Positions 8,180 to 15,666 of a stretch of DNA of 64,000 bases are shown in pieces. The position numbers and the translations under genes are program-made. Source of the stretch: HGM04593 sp045634365 (GTDB taxonomy: Bacteria; Bacteroidota; Bacteroidia; Bacteroidales; Bacteroidaceae); the NCBI GenBank assembly GCA_045634365.1, contig JAZRAC010000014.1:1-64000 (forward strand). Reading direction: 5' to 3'. Under the pieces are notes generated by a model. It saw only the letters and a list, made by a program, of their open reading frames with translations. It was not told the DNA's origin and did not search any database. Position 1 is the stretch's first letter. The number at the start of each line of letters is the position of its first letter.

Positions 8180-10204
8180 ATGAAAAAAATCTTATCACTC
8201 ATAGCAATAGCCCTATTCTCTCTACCAATAATATCGCAAAATATGATTGTGGAGATGAAGAACGGCCAGACAAATAACATTGTCGCGCTCGAAGAACTGC
8301 GCCGAATAACATTTAATGGAACCGATGTTAATATTGCCCTTGCAGACGGCAGCACAACCACCACTCCTATGAGTGATATTAACCGCATATATTTCGGCTC
8401 TGCCACCTTTTTGGGCGACATTAACAACGACGGCTCGGTAGATGTCAGCGATGTAACAGGATTAGTGTCGATGATACTAAATAGCGCATCAGCAACAGCT
8501 ACCGGCGACATTAACAACGACGGCTCGGTAGACGTCAGCGATGTAACAAGATTAGTATCGATAATTTTGGGTACCGACACAGCCGTTGCCCATACAGATG
8601 CACACACATTGTATATAAACAACAGCAACTCAACCTATCAGGAATTCAGCACCGACGGAGTAAAAGAGATTACCTTTGACGAAGTGTGGCAAACAATCTC
8701 AATGGAGAATACCAATGGAGTAACAAGTTCTTTCGCCACAGCCGGCATCGACAATATATCTCCCGCAAGCAACGGTGGCACCCCCCTTGAATATACCCTC
8801 GACAAGAGTGTGGCCTTTGACCCCTCCGATGGTACATCTTTCAGCGAAATAACAGAGAGCATTATAACCGACGAACTTAACGACGAATATGGCGATTTTA
8901 TAGAGAACTTCTCTACCACGAAGATTATAACTATAATGTTCAATGGTTCAAAGGTTATCTGCAACAGCACATTGAGCGATGTTACATACACCATCACCGA
9001 CAACACTCACATTGTTGTAAATTCAACCCGCAAAAATGTAGGCTTCCTTGTGCTTGGCAATTGCAGCAACGGCTCGTTAAAAATTTACAGCACATATAAA
9101 TTCCAGATAAAGCTCAACGGGCTCACACTCACAAACCCCACCGGCCCGGCAATTAACATACAAAGCAGCAAAAGTGTATATCTCACCCTTGCCAAGGGTA
9201 CCACAAACACCCTGTGCGACGGCGCAACATACGCAACAGCACCGAACAACGCAGCAGGCGAGCCCGAGGACCAAAAAGGAACACTTTTCAGCGAGGGACA
9301 ATTGATTTTCAACGACACCGGCACACTTAACGTAACCTCGCTTGGCGGCCACGGAATTTGCAGCGACGACTACATACGCATTCGCAGCGGCAACATCAGC
9401 GTCACCGCCGTAAAGGACGGCTTCAACACCAACGATATGTTCCGCGTAGGCCGCACAAGCGGCGCGTCACCCACAATCACAGTCAAAGCCGACGGCAACG
9501 GAATAGACTGCGGCAAGGGCGAGGTTATCATTGAGGCCGGCAAAATGAGCCTTGACACCGGCAACGAGGCCATTAAAGTGGAATACACCGGAACAAACAC
9601 AGCCGTAACCCCAAACGCCACAATCAAAGGTGGATACCTATGGGCCCGCACAAGCAACGAGAAGAGTGCCATTATTAAGACCGACGGCACATTCACGCAA
9701 AGCGGCGGCAACATACAGGGAGAAACAAAGGGCAACGGTTCAAAGATTGTAAACAGCAAAGGCGGCATAACTATTGATGGTGGCAAGCTTACTGGAATCT
9801 CCTACGGAACGCTCAGTAGCGATACCACCACTGCCGGAGGCTTCAAATGCGATGGCGACATTATTATAAATAAGGGTACCATTGCCATCGACAGCCGCGG
9901 TAAAGGCTCAAAAGGCTTTAATTGCAACGGCAACCTAATTGTTAACGACGGCAAAATAACCCTGCTCGCCGAGGCCGAGAATTTTGTTGCCGACACTTAC
10001 GACCGCAAGACACGCGCCATAACCGCCTTCGACTTTACCATAAATGGTGGTAACATTTTCACAAAAGGTTACGATTATGCCATAAACGCCACCGACATTA
10101 ACCTGAAAAACGGCACAGTTACAGCCGTCAGCAGCAACAGCGCCGCACTATACGGCAATGTGAAACAGACCGGCGGTTGGCTGGTTACCAAAGGAACCGA
10201 ATAA
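8180..10204 (+). CDS. Secreted DUF4353 carbohydrate-binding-like protein with two dockerin-like repeats
   Basis: 674 residues with an N-terminal signal peptide (about 1-20). At about 79-131 stand two EF-hand-like dockerin type I repeats, both reading GDINNDGSVDVSDVT, 30 residues apart, with calcium-ligand Asp and Asn residues. The rest (about 200-670) is a repetitive right-handed beta-helix-like region rich in Gly, Asn and Thr, matching the DUF4353 carbohydrate-binding-like family (segments such as GNGIDCGKGEVIIEAG and GDIIINKGTIAIDSRG). It is the last gene of the VTC/DUF4956/DUF2490 cluster. No cohesin is visible in the window, so a classic cellulosome role is not supported. Ligand unknown. 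Confidence 0.82.
   Translation: MKKILSLIAIALFSLPIISQNMIVEMKNGQTNNIVALEELRRITFNGTDVNIALADGSTTTTPMSDINRIYFGSATFLGDINNDGSVDVSDVTGLVSMILNSASATATGDINNDGSVDVSDVTRLVSIILGTDTAVAHTDAHTLYINNSNSTYQEFSTDGVKEITFDEVWQTISMENTNGVTSSFATAGIDNISPASNGGTPLEYTLDKSVAFDPSDGTSFSEITESIITDELNDEYGDFIENFSTTKIITIMFNGSKVICNSTLSDVTYTITDNTHIVVNSTRKNVGFLVLGNCSNGSLKIYSTYKFQIKLNGLTLTNPTGPAINIQSSKSVYLTLAKGTTNTLCDGATYATAPNNAAGEPEDQKGTLFSEGQLIFNDTGTLNVTSLGGHGICSDDYIRIRSGNISVTAVKDGFNTNDMFRVGRTSGASPTITVKADGNGIDCGKGEVIIEAGKMSLDTGNEAIKVEYTGTNTAVTPNATIKGGYLWARTSNEKSAIIKTDGTFTQSGGNIQGETKGNGSKIVNSKGGITIDGGKLTGISYGTLSSDTTTAGGFKCDGDIIINKGTIAIDSRGKGSKGFNCNGNLIVNDGKITLLAEAENFVADTYDRKTRAITAFDFTINGGNIFTKGYDYAINATDINLKNGTVTAVSSNSAALYGNVKQTGGWLVTKGTE
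8414..8548 (+). repeat. Intragenic dockerin-like duplication
   Basis: The DNA encoding GDINNDGSVDVSDVT occurs from 8414 and again from 8504, period 90 bp. The two 45-bp blocks differ at a single base (GAT versus GAC) up to the ACA codon. Such near-identity in DNA, not only in protein, points to a recent duplication or to gene conversion. Confidence 0.8.
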
Positions 10205-10216
10205 CAGAGGTACATC

Positions 10217-10264
10217 TCTATACAACAAAGGCTGCTTCTTGAAAAGCAGCCTTTGTTGTATAGA
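10217..10264. terminator. 21-bp perfect inverted repeat between the dockerin gene and pyrH
   Basis: Arms 10217-10237 and 10244-10264 pair perfectly over 21 bp around a 6-nt loop, core AAAGGCTGCTT. An A-run follows on the plus strand. It lies between convergent genes and probably ends transcription from either side. Confidence 0.8.
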
Positions 10265-10281
10265 TAAAAAAACGAATATTA

Positions 10282-10992
10282 TCAAGGATGTACAAAGGTA
10301 CCAATCTCCTCACCGTTCATAACCTTTTTAAGATTACCAACCACATCCATATTAAACACATAGATGGGAAGATTATTCTCCTTGCACATAGCCGTAGCTG
10401 TAACATCCATCACTTTAAGGCCACGACTGAGCACCTCGTCGTAACTAATATCATCGAACTTGGTAGCAGTTGAGTCCTTCTCGGGATCGGCAGTATATAT
10501 TCCGTCGACACGTGTACCTTTGAGCATTACATCGGCCTCAATCTCAATACCGCGAAGCGACGAGCCTGTATCGGTGGTAAAATAGGGGCTGCCTGTTCCT
10601 GCCGCCATAATAACCACTTTGCCCTCTTCCATAGCCTCGATAGCCTTCCATTTTGTATAGAACTCGCCCACCGGCTCCATACGTATAGCCGTGAGTACCT
10701 TATTGGGAACAGCGGCCGCGCCAAGAGCCGAACTTAAAGCAAGGCTGTTAATAACGGTTGCCATCATACCCATCTGGTCGCCCTTCACACGGTCGAAGCC
10801 CTTGCCTGCGCCCGAGAGGCCACGGAAAATATTTCCACCGCCAATCACAATACCAATCTGAACGCCCATTTCTGCAACCTCCTTAATCTGTGCCGCATAC
10901 TCGTTCAAACGCTTAACATCAATACCATACCCTTGCTCTCCCATAAGGCTCTCGCCACTCAATTTAAGGAGAATTCTTTTAAATTTTGCCAT
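10282..10992 (-). CDS. pyrH: UMP kinase
   Basis: Phosphorylates UMP to UDP with ATP in pyrimidine nucleotide synthesis. It belongs to the amino-acid-kinase fold and acts in the cytoplasm as a hexamer. The 236 residues match the bacterial family. They start KRILLKLSGESL, then have the glycine-rich GIVIGGGNIFRG loop, DQMGMMATVINSLAL, AGTGSPYFTTDT and the C-terminal DVTATAMCKEN. Transcribed alone from an AT-rich upstream region. Confidence 0.97.
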   Translation of the reverse strand: MAKFKRILLKLSGESLMGEQGYGIDVKRLNEYAAQIKEVAEMGVQIGIVIGGGNIFRGLSGAGKGFDRVKGDQMGMMATVINSLALSSALGAAAVPNKVLTAIRMEPVGEFYTKWKAIEAMEEGKVVIMAAGTGSPYFTTDTGSSLRGIEIEADVMLKGTRVDGIYTADPEKDSTATKFDDISYDEVLSRGLKVMDVTATAMCKENNLPIYVFNMDVVGNLKKVMNGEEIGTFVHP

Positions 10993-11117
10993 ATTCTCAA
11001 TTTTATTAAAGTAACCTGTTTATTTTGTAAATATAGATAAATTTTCAAAACAGTGCAATAATTGTTAAATATTACTACCTATCAGTCTCAAAAGCCGGCA
11101 CTACGGAGATTTTTTTA

Positions 11118-11125
11118 TAACTTTG
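11118..11125 (+). promoter_or_regulatory. -7 box before a small membrane-protein gene
   Basis: TAACTTTG fits TAnnTTTG and lies 18 bp before ATG 11143. This excludes the upstream in-frame ATG at 11062 as the start on a transcript from this promoter. Confidence 0.55.
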
Positions 11126-11142
11126 TACAAAATGAATATAGT

Positions 11143-11364
11143 ATGCGACTTTTCCGTAACCCCAACACAACAATAGCAATTCTTGCCGTATACACCATTA
11201 TAGTGTATGCCTACCTCTTCCCCAAGAACAACGAAATGTCACTCACCGAGAAGTGTATAACCATAGGCTCCTCGTGTTTCATTCTGTGCATTCTGTGGTA
11301 CCTGTTGCGCAAACGCGAGAAGCTACGCAAGGAGCGCGAAAAGGATATAAACGACAAGAAGTGA
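11143..11364 (+). CDS. Small single- or two-pass membrane protein, function unknown
   Basis: 73 residues (MRLFRNPNTTIAILAVY...) with hydrophobic segments at about 9-25 and 36-54. The tail is highly charged (LRKREKLRKEREKDINDKK). The start at 11143 is chosen because a -7 box lies at 11118-11125; an earlier in-frame ATG at 11062 would be upstream of it. It converges on birA with 4 bp between the ends. Unrecognised; small membrane proteins with this layout are common in Bacteroidota. Confidence 0.6.
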   Translation: MRLFRNPNTTIAILAVYTIIVYAYLFPKNNEMSLTEKCITIGSSCFILCILWYLLRKREKLRKEREKDINDKK

Positions 11365-11368
11365 TTCT

Positions 11369-12127
11369 CTACAAGAGCTGCTCAACCTCCTTAAAAGCGT
11401 ATTGCGACAATCCACCGTCGGCACGTTTCAAAAGCAAATGCCCGTCGCCGGCCACATCTGCAATCTCAGCCTCAAATTCCGAGGCTGCATCGCGGTAACG
11501 CGTCACCCTGTTATAACCGATAAGCCGTTTTTTATACTCATCGGCAAGGGTGGCGCACCCACCGTTCAACAACGCATTATAATGCGAAAAGGCTTCAAGC
11601 AAAGAGGCAAGCACCATTTCTACATCAAACAGCCTATTCTTCAACATTCTCATAGAAACAGGCAGCCTATCCATAGAGGTGAATGATAATTGGTTGACAT
11701 TCAGCCCCACCCCAATTACCGCCTGCTCCACGAAAGAGCCGCAATAGTCGAGCTCCACAAGAATACCGGCAAGTTTCCCGCTGCCCACATAAACATCATT
11801 AGGCCATTTGAGGCGGGTATCTACCCCATAATACTCCATTGCCCTGCACACAGCAAGTGCTATTGCCTGCGACAAGGCAAATTGCGACACCACAGGCAAG
11901 GAGAGCGGGCGCACCATTATACTCACAAGGAGATTTTCACCGGCCGACGATTGCCACACATTGCCACGCTGCCCACGACCGGCCGTCTGCTCATCGGCAT
12001 AAACAACCACCATCGAGGCTCGGCCGGCAGCCCCCCACAACCGCTCGGCATTGGCACGCGCGTAGCTATTTGTGGAGTCTACAACCCCAAGATGCTTGAC
12101 AAAATAACTGTCGGAATTACAATCCAT
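11369..12127 (-). CDS. birA: Biotin--[acetyl-CoA-carboxylase] ligase
   Basis: Attaches biotin to the carrier protein of biotin-dependent carboxylases through biotinyl-AMP. The 252 residues hold the catalytic-domain motifs: STNSYAR near 18, the biotin/adenylate loop AGRGQRG (residues 49-55) and KWPNDV (107-112). SGKLAGILVE follows, and a C-terminal SH3-like domain ends the protein. There is no N-terminal helix-turn-helix, so it is a monofunctional ligase and not a BirA-type repressor. The start overlaps the end of the upstream MmcQ-like gene by 11 bp, within a three-gene minus-strand operon. Confidence 0.94.
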   Translation of the reverse strand: MDCNSDSYFVKHLGVVDSTNSYARANAERLWGAAGRASMVVVYADEQTAGRGQRGNVWQSSAGENLLVSIMVRPLSLPVVSQFALSQAIALAVCRAMEYYGVDTRLKWPNDVYVGSGKLAGILVELDYCGSFVEQAVIGVGLNVNQLSFTSMDRLPVSMRMLKNRLFDVEMVLASLLEAFSHYNALLNGGCATLADEYKKRLIGYNRVTRYRDAASEFEAEIADVAGDGHLLLKRADGGLSQYAFKEVEQLL

Positions 12128-12464
12128 ACTTGCTGCGTATATATTTAGGGAGTTTTTTCAGAACCTCGCAATAAGAGTGGTCGACAAGTTCGAAAAACAG
12201 TTCATCGGGAAGATGCTCAATATCCAAGCAGTTCCAATATCTCTTGTTCATATGCCACGCGGGAGTTATCTGCCAATAGCTGTCGCGCAGAATAATAGCC
12301 CTGTCGGCATCACATTTAACACAGAACCATTTAACATTGTCAAGATCGACCATCGCAAAAATCTTACCCTCGACACGAAAAACAAGAACACTCTCGTCGA
12401 AGGGAAAATCCTCGGTCGCCCCCACTTTGCTCAAACAATACAAACGCGCTTCCTCAACATTCAT
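12117..12464 (-). CDS. MmcQ/YjbR family protein
   Basis: 115 residues of the MmcQ/YjbR family, a small double-wing DNA-binding-like fold of unsettled function. Recognisable features: MNVEEARLYCLSKVGATEDFPFDE at the N-terminus, FRVEGKIFAMVDLD in the middle, and the ITPAWHMNKRYWN segment. I chose ATG 12464, the typical family start; an ATG four codons earlier (12476) would overlap the upstream gene. It sits between a YraN-like gene and birA, overlapping birA by 11 bp. Confidence 0.85.
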   Translation of the reverse strand: MNVEEARLYCLSKVGATEDFPFDESVLVFRVEGKIFAMVDLDNVKWFCVKCDADRAIILRDSYWQITPAWHMNKRYWNCLDIEHLPDELFFELVDHSYCEVLKKLPKYIRSKYGL

Positions 12465-12469
12465 ACCCT

Positions 12470-12832
12470 CTACCACCTTGCCGAAAAGGCATCCTCTATA
12501 TGTTCAATTTTATGTTCCTCGCCATCGCCCACAACCGTCACAATGTCGAACCTATAATCAATATCCACCTGTCTGCCAAGAATGTATGCCTCGGCCGCAC
12601 TTATAAGACGCTCTATTTTCGCAGGAGTAACCGCATCGGAAGCATCGCCAAAAGCATCGGTTGCGCGGCTCTTAACCTCCACAAAAACAAGCACATCGCG
12701 TTGCTGGGCAATAATATCAATCTCCTTATGCCCACTGCGCCAATTACACTCGTGTATGGCATACCCCTTGTCGAGCAGATAACGGGCAGCCAACATTTCG
12801 CCTTTATTACCTAACAGATTATGCTGCGCCAT
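12470..12832 (-). CDS. YraN/UPF0102 family nuclease-fold protein
   Basis: 120 residues of the YraN family, with a PD-(D/E)XK endonuclease-like core: GEMLAARYLLDKGY, the acidic EIDIIAQQ and the FVEVKSR motif. Cellular role unresolved; related proteins have been linked to DNA processing. ATG 12832 (MAQHNLLGNKGE) is preferred over an upstream in-frame start that would add 17 hydrophobic residues not found in the family. First gene of the operon with the MmcQ-like gene and birA. Confidence 0.85.
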   Translation of the reverse strand: MAQHNLLGNKGEMLAARYLLDKGYAIHECNWRSGHKEIDIIAQQRDVLVFVEVKSRATDAFGDASDAVTPAKIERLISAAEAYILGRQVDIDYRFDIVTVVGDGEEHKIEHIEDAFSARW

Positions 12833-12890
12833 AGAAAATAGTATAATATTGGCGAAGATAGCACAAGTTACAGCGAAAAGCAAACCAAAA

Positions 12891-12922
12891 TTTGCATTTC
12901 GAGGGCATTTACACTATTTTTG
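12891..12922 (+). promoter_or_regulatory. Promoter before a ribbon-helix-helix-like gene
   Basis: -33 TTTG at 12891-12894 and -7 TATTTTTG at 12915-12922 with 20 bp between them, a near-ideal Bacteroidota promoter. It predicts a start near 12929, 22 bp before ATG 12951. Confidence 0.75.
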
Positions 12923-12950
12923 CATACAAATATTGCTACAATCGCCTTCT

Positions 12951-13190
12951 ATGGGTACAGAAAAGAGAAAACCACTAAAAGCAACAACGGCACGCACACA
13001 ACCTACGCGCCACTCTCGCATCGTATGCCTTGTCAGCGACGAGGAGATGAGGATAATAGACGAATATCTGAAAAAATACAAAATAACAAACAAGAGCAAC
13101 TGGATGCGCGAGACGCTTCTATCGTTCATATACAAAAGCCTTGAAACAGATTATCCCACACTCTTCGAGGAGCACGATATGCGCCGATAA
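12951..13190 (+). CDS. Small basic ribbon-helix-helix-like protein
   Basis: 79 residues with a basic N-terminus (MGTEKRKPLKATTARTQPTRHSR). The strand-like segment IVCLVSDEEMRIIDEYLKKY and the helix NKSNWMRETLLSFI resemble MetJ/Arc ribbon-helix-helix proteins. DNA binding is inference. Start 12951 follows the promoter at 12891-12922. A longer in-frame start at 12849 lies upstream of the promoter and would add unrelated sequence. tadA begins 12 bp downstream, so the two are probably co-transcribed. Confidence 0.6.
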   Translation: MGTEKRKPLKATTARTQPTRHSRIVCLVSDEEMRIIDEYLKKYKITNKSNWMRETLLSFIYKSLETDYPTLFEEHDMRR

Positions 13191-13202
13191 CCACCCCCTC
13201 CT

Positions 13203-13634
13203 ATGACCGACAACGATTATATGAAGCAAGCACTGGCCGAGGCACGCAAAGCCTTCGCCACAGACGAAGTGCCCATTGGAGCCATAATCGTATGCAACGG
13301 GCGCATAATAGCTCGTGCCCACAACCTCACCGAAACACTCAACGATGTAACCGCCCACGCAGAAATGCAGGCAATAACCGCAGCCGCGGCAAATATCGGT
13401 GGAAAATACCTCAACGATTGCACGCTCTATGTAACCGTAGAGCCCTGTCCTATGTGCGCAGGAGCCATAGGCTGGTCGCAAATGGGGCGGGTAGTCTATG
13501 GCGCAAGCGACGAAAAGAGAGGCTTTATGAGATACGCCCCCAACGTGCTACATCCAAAAACAAAAGTAACCCAAGGAATCTGTGCCGACGAAGCGACAGC
13601 ACTTATGAAGGAGTTTTTCAGCAAGAAAAGGTAG
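13203..13634 (+). CDS. tadA: tRNA adenosine(34) deaminase-type nucleoside deaminase
   Basis: Zinc-dependent deaminase; the closest role is A34-to-inosine editing in tRNA-Arg(ACG). The 143 residues carry the zinc and catalytic motifs HAE (His52, Glu54) and PCPMC (Cys82, Cys85), plus the family features DEVPIGAII, ARAHN and GASDEKRG near the C-terminus. Guanine-deaminase paralogues share these motifs, but length and the DEVPIGA motif favour TadA. It converges on a DUF4834 gene. Confidence 0.88.
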   Translation: MTDNDYMKQALAEARKAFATDEVPIGAIIVCNGRIIARAHNLTETLNDVTAHAEMQAITAAAANIGGKYLNDCTLYVTVEPCPMCAGAIGWSQMGRVVYGASDEKRGFMRYAPNVLHPKTKVTQGICADEATALMKEFFSKKR

Positions 13635-13643
13635 TGTCGACCA

Positions 13644-13937
13644 CTACTCATCTTTAATCTCCTCAAAATCCACATACTCCCCCTCGTTTTTATCGAACAT
13701 CTTTTTACGAGAGGCATCATTGCCACTCGTGCGATAATTTGTACGAGAAGAATTCCCACTTTCAGCACCATCCGCGCCACGCGAATAGCCACCATAAGAG
13801 GAAGCACCCCCTCTCTTGCGGCCACGCAACGTAAAGCCAAGAACCGAAAGAATGGTGCGTATTATCGAGAATATTATCGTGGGAATAAGCACGATAATAA
13901 ATATTGCAAGTATAAATAGTAATAATAAAAAGGACAT
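13644..13937 (-). CDS. DUF4834 family small membrane protein
   Basis: 97 residues. One N-terminal membrane helix (about 2-30: SFLLLLFILAIFIIVLIPTI) is followed by a polar, Gly/Ser/Arg-rich linker and a C-terminal motif KKMFDKNEGEYVDFEEI. This is the plan of DUF4834, a small Bacteroidota family with no assigned function. The charged tail near the C-terminus is the conserved part. Confidence 0.78.
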   Translation of the reverse strand: MSFLLLLFILAIFIIVLIPTIIFSIIRTILSVLGFTLRGRKRGGASSYGGYSRGADGAESGNSSRTNYRTSGNDASRKKMFDKNEGEYVDFEEIKDE

Positions 13938-14002
13938 ATCCGAAGTTTAATCATACACAAAAAACAAACACAACCACAGAACGGATTACCCGACGGCAAG
14001 AA

Positions 14003-14710
14003 TTATGCCATATTTTTACGAATATACAATGCGGTAGAGAGTGTAAGATACCAAGCAATTATCGCAACCGCCGCGCCAATGCCAAGCACAAACATCGGAA
14101 TTGAGCACATAAGGAATATGTAACGTATCTTATTACTTCTCCACCTCAAACTCTTGAATTTGAGAGAGAACATCGGAATATTCGAAACAAGGAGATACGA
14201 GAAGAGGGTAATGAGCCCCATCATAAAGAACCACCCTGCGTTAAGTTCGGTAATCCAATTACCCAAGCCCGCAACCAAAGAGGCCCAAAAAAGAGCATTG
14301 GCAGGAGTGGGCAAGCCTATAAAAGTAGACTTCTGGCGAGTATCTATATTAAATTTCGCCAAACGCACAGCCGAAAATACCGCAATCAAAAATGCGTAAT
14401 ATGGCAAATAATCGGCTACGGGAAGAAGGAATGCCGGCAAAGGCAGTGTTCTCATAAACGAAAAGACGATAGCTGCCGGAGCAAGGCCAAAGGTAACATC
14501 ATCGGCCAATGAATCCATCTGCAAGCCCAAAGGCGAAGAGACTTTAAGCAGACGAGCCACCATTCCATCGAAAAAGTCGAATGTGGCACCAAGCACAATA
14601 AACAACAAGGCTGTTGTAAAAGAGCCTTCAAGAGCCATTACACAAGCAATACAACCCGAAAAAAGATTACAACACGTTATAGTATTGGGTATATGTCTCT
14701 TAATTGCCAT
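14003..14710 (-). CDS. pssA: CDP-diacylglycerol--serine O-phosphatidyltransferase
   Basis: Makes phosphatidylserine from CDP-diacylglycerol and serine in the inner membrane. It is an integral membrane CDP-alcohol phosphatidyltransferase. The signature D-G-x2-A-R-x8-G-x3-D-x3-D is complete at Asp48-Gly49, Ala52-Arg53, Gly62, Asp66 and Asp70. Several hydrophobic helices surround it over 235 residues. It lies 11 bp downstream of psd on the same strand, so the two consecutive steps of phosphatidylethanolamine synthesis are encoded together. Confidence 0.95.
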   Translation of the reverse strand: MAIKRHIPNTITCCNLFSGCIACVMALEGSFTTALLFIVLGATFDFFDGMVARLLKVSSPLGLQMDSLADDVTFGLAPAAIVFSFMRTLPLPAFLLPVADYLPYYAFLIAVFSAVRLAKFNIDTRQKSTFIGLPTPANALFWASLVAGLGNWITELNAGWFFMMGLITLFSYLLVSNIPMFSLKFKSLRWRSNKIRYIFLMCSIPMFVLGIGAAVAIIAWYLTLSTALYIRKNMA

Positions 14711-14721
14711 AATATTTCAGT

Positions 14722-15429
14722 TTATTTTAATTTTGCAATTACAGTTTGGTTACCTACGGTCTTTTGGTCGAGTGCCACGCACACCTCTGCATCCAAAGGC
14801 AGGTAAACATCTACGCGCGACCCGAACTTAATGAAACCCATATGTTGGTCGATGAGGCACTCCTCGCCCACAGTGGAGTATGTAACAATGCGACGCGCCA
14901 TTGCTCCCGCTATCTGGCGCACAAGCAGTTCCTCGCCATCGGGTGTTTCTATCACCACCAACGAGCGTTCATTCTCGGTGCTTGCCTTTGGCAACCACGC
15001 CTTGTGGAATTTTCCCTTCTGATGCTCTACACGCTTCACCACTCCATCCACAGGATACCAGTTGGCGTGAACATTCATAGGGCTCATAAATATAGAAACA
15101 AGGATGCGCTCCGCTTTAAAGTGGTCGGGTTCAAAAACCTTTTCTATAACCACAACTTTTCCATCGGCGGGTGCAACCACCGTATCGTCAACATCACCTT
15201 GGAAACGCCTTATGGGGCTACGGAAGAAGTTGACCATCAACAAATAGGTCGATATTGTGGCTATGCTTACCACCGAATTAAAAACAATCCAAGATGGCAG
15301 AAAATACCAAAGAGGAACATTTATCAAAAGAAGAATCAAGAAAGAGATCACAAGTATTTCTGTACCCTCACGATGAATTCTGATATTCCTTATCTTCTTT
15401 ATTCTTTTAAGCTTTCCTATCTTTTTCAT
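14722..15429 (-). CDS. psd: Phosphatidylserine decarboxylase proenzyme
   Basis: Decarboxylates phosphatidylserine to phosphatidylethanolamine. The 235-residue short form has two N-terminal hydrophobic segments (about 24-62), the PADGKVV motif near 95 and the self-cleavage site Gly203-Ser204 in FIKFGSRVDV. Ser204 would become the pyruvoyl group of the alpha chain. It is first in a two-gene operon with pssA. The N-terminus is very basic (KKIGKLKRIKKIR). Confidence 0.94.
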   Translation of the reverse strand: MKKIGKLKRIKKIRNIRIHREGTEILVISFLILLLINVPLWYFLPSWIVFNSVVSIATISTYLLMVNFFRSPIRRFQGDVDDTVVAPADGKVVVIEKVFEPDHFKAERILVSIFMSPMNVHANWYPVDGVVKRVEHQKGKFHKAWLPKASTENERSLVVIETPDGEELLVRQIAGAMARRIVTYSTVGEECLIDQHMGFIKFGSRVDVYLPLDAEVCVALDQKTVGNQTVIAKLK

Positions 15430-15666
15430 ATCGCAAACAAGATATTATAAAGACAAAAATAGTAACATTTTGTTAAACATCAAACAAAAAACCATAAAAA
15501 GACTATATTTTGCAAAATATTATAGCCACAGGAAGAGCACGCTCCACCCTTATAAAGCCCGCTATTATAAAAAGGAATAATTGTTAATAACTTTTTGCAA
15601 AAAGATTTATGCCGAATAAACAAAAGCTATTAACTTTATGAACGCTAAAAAAAAACAGACAGAATT

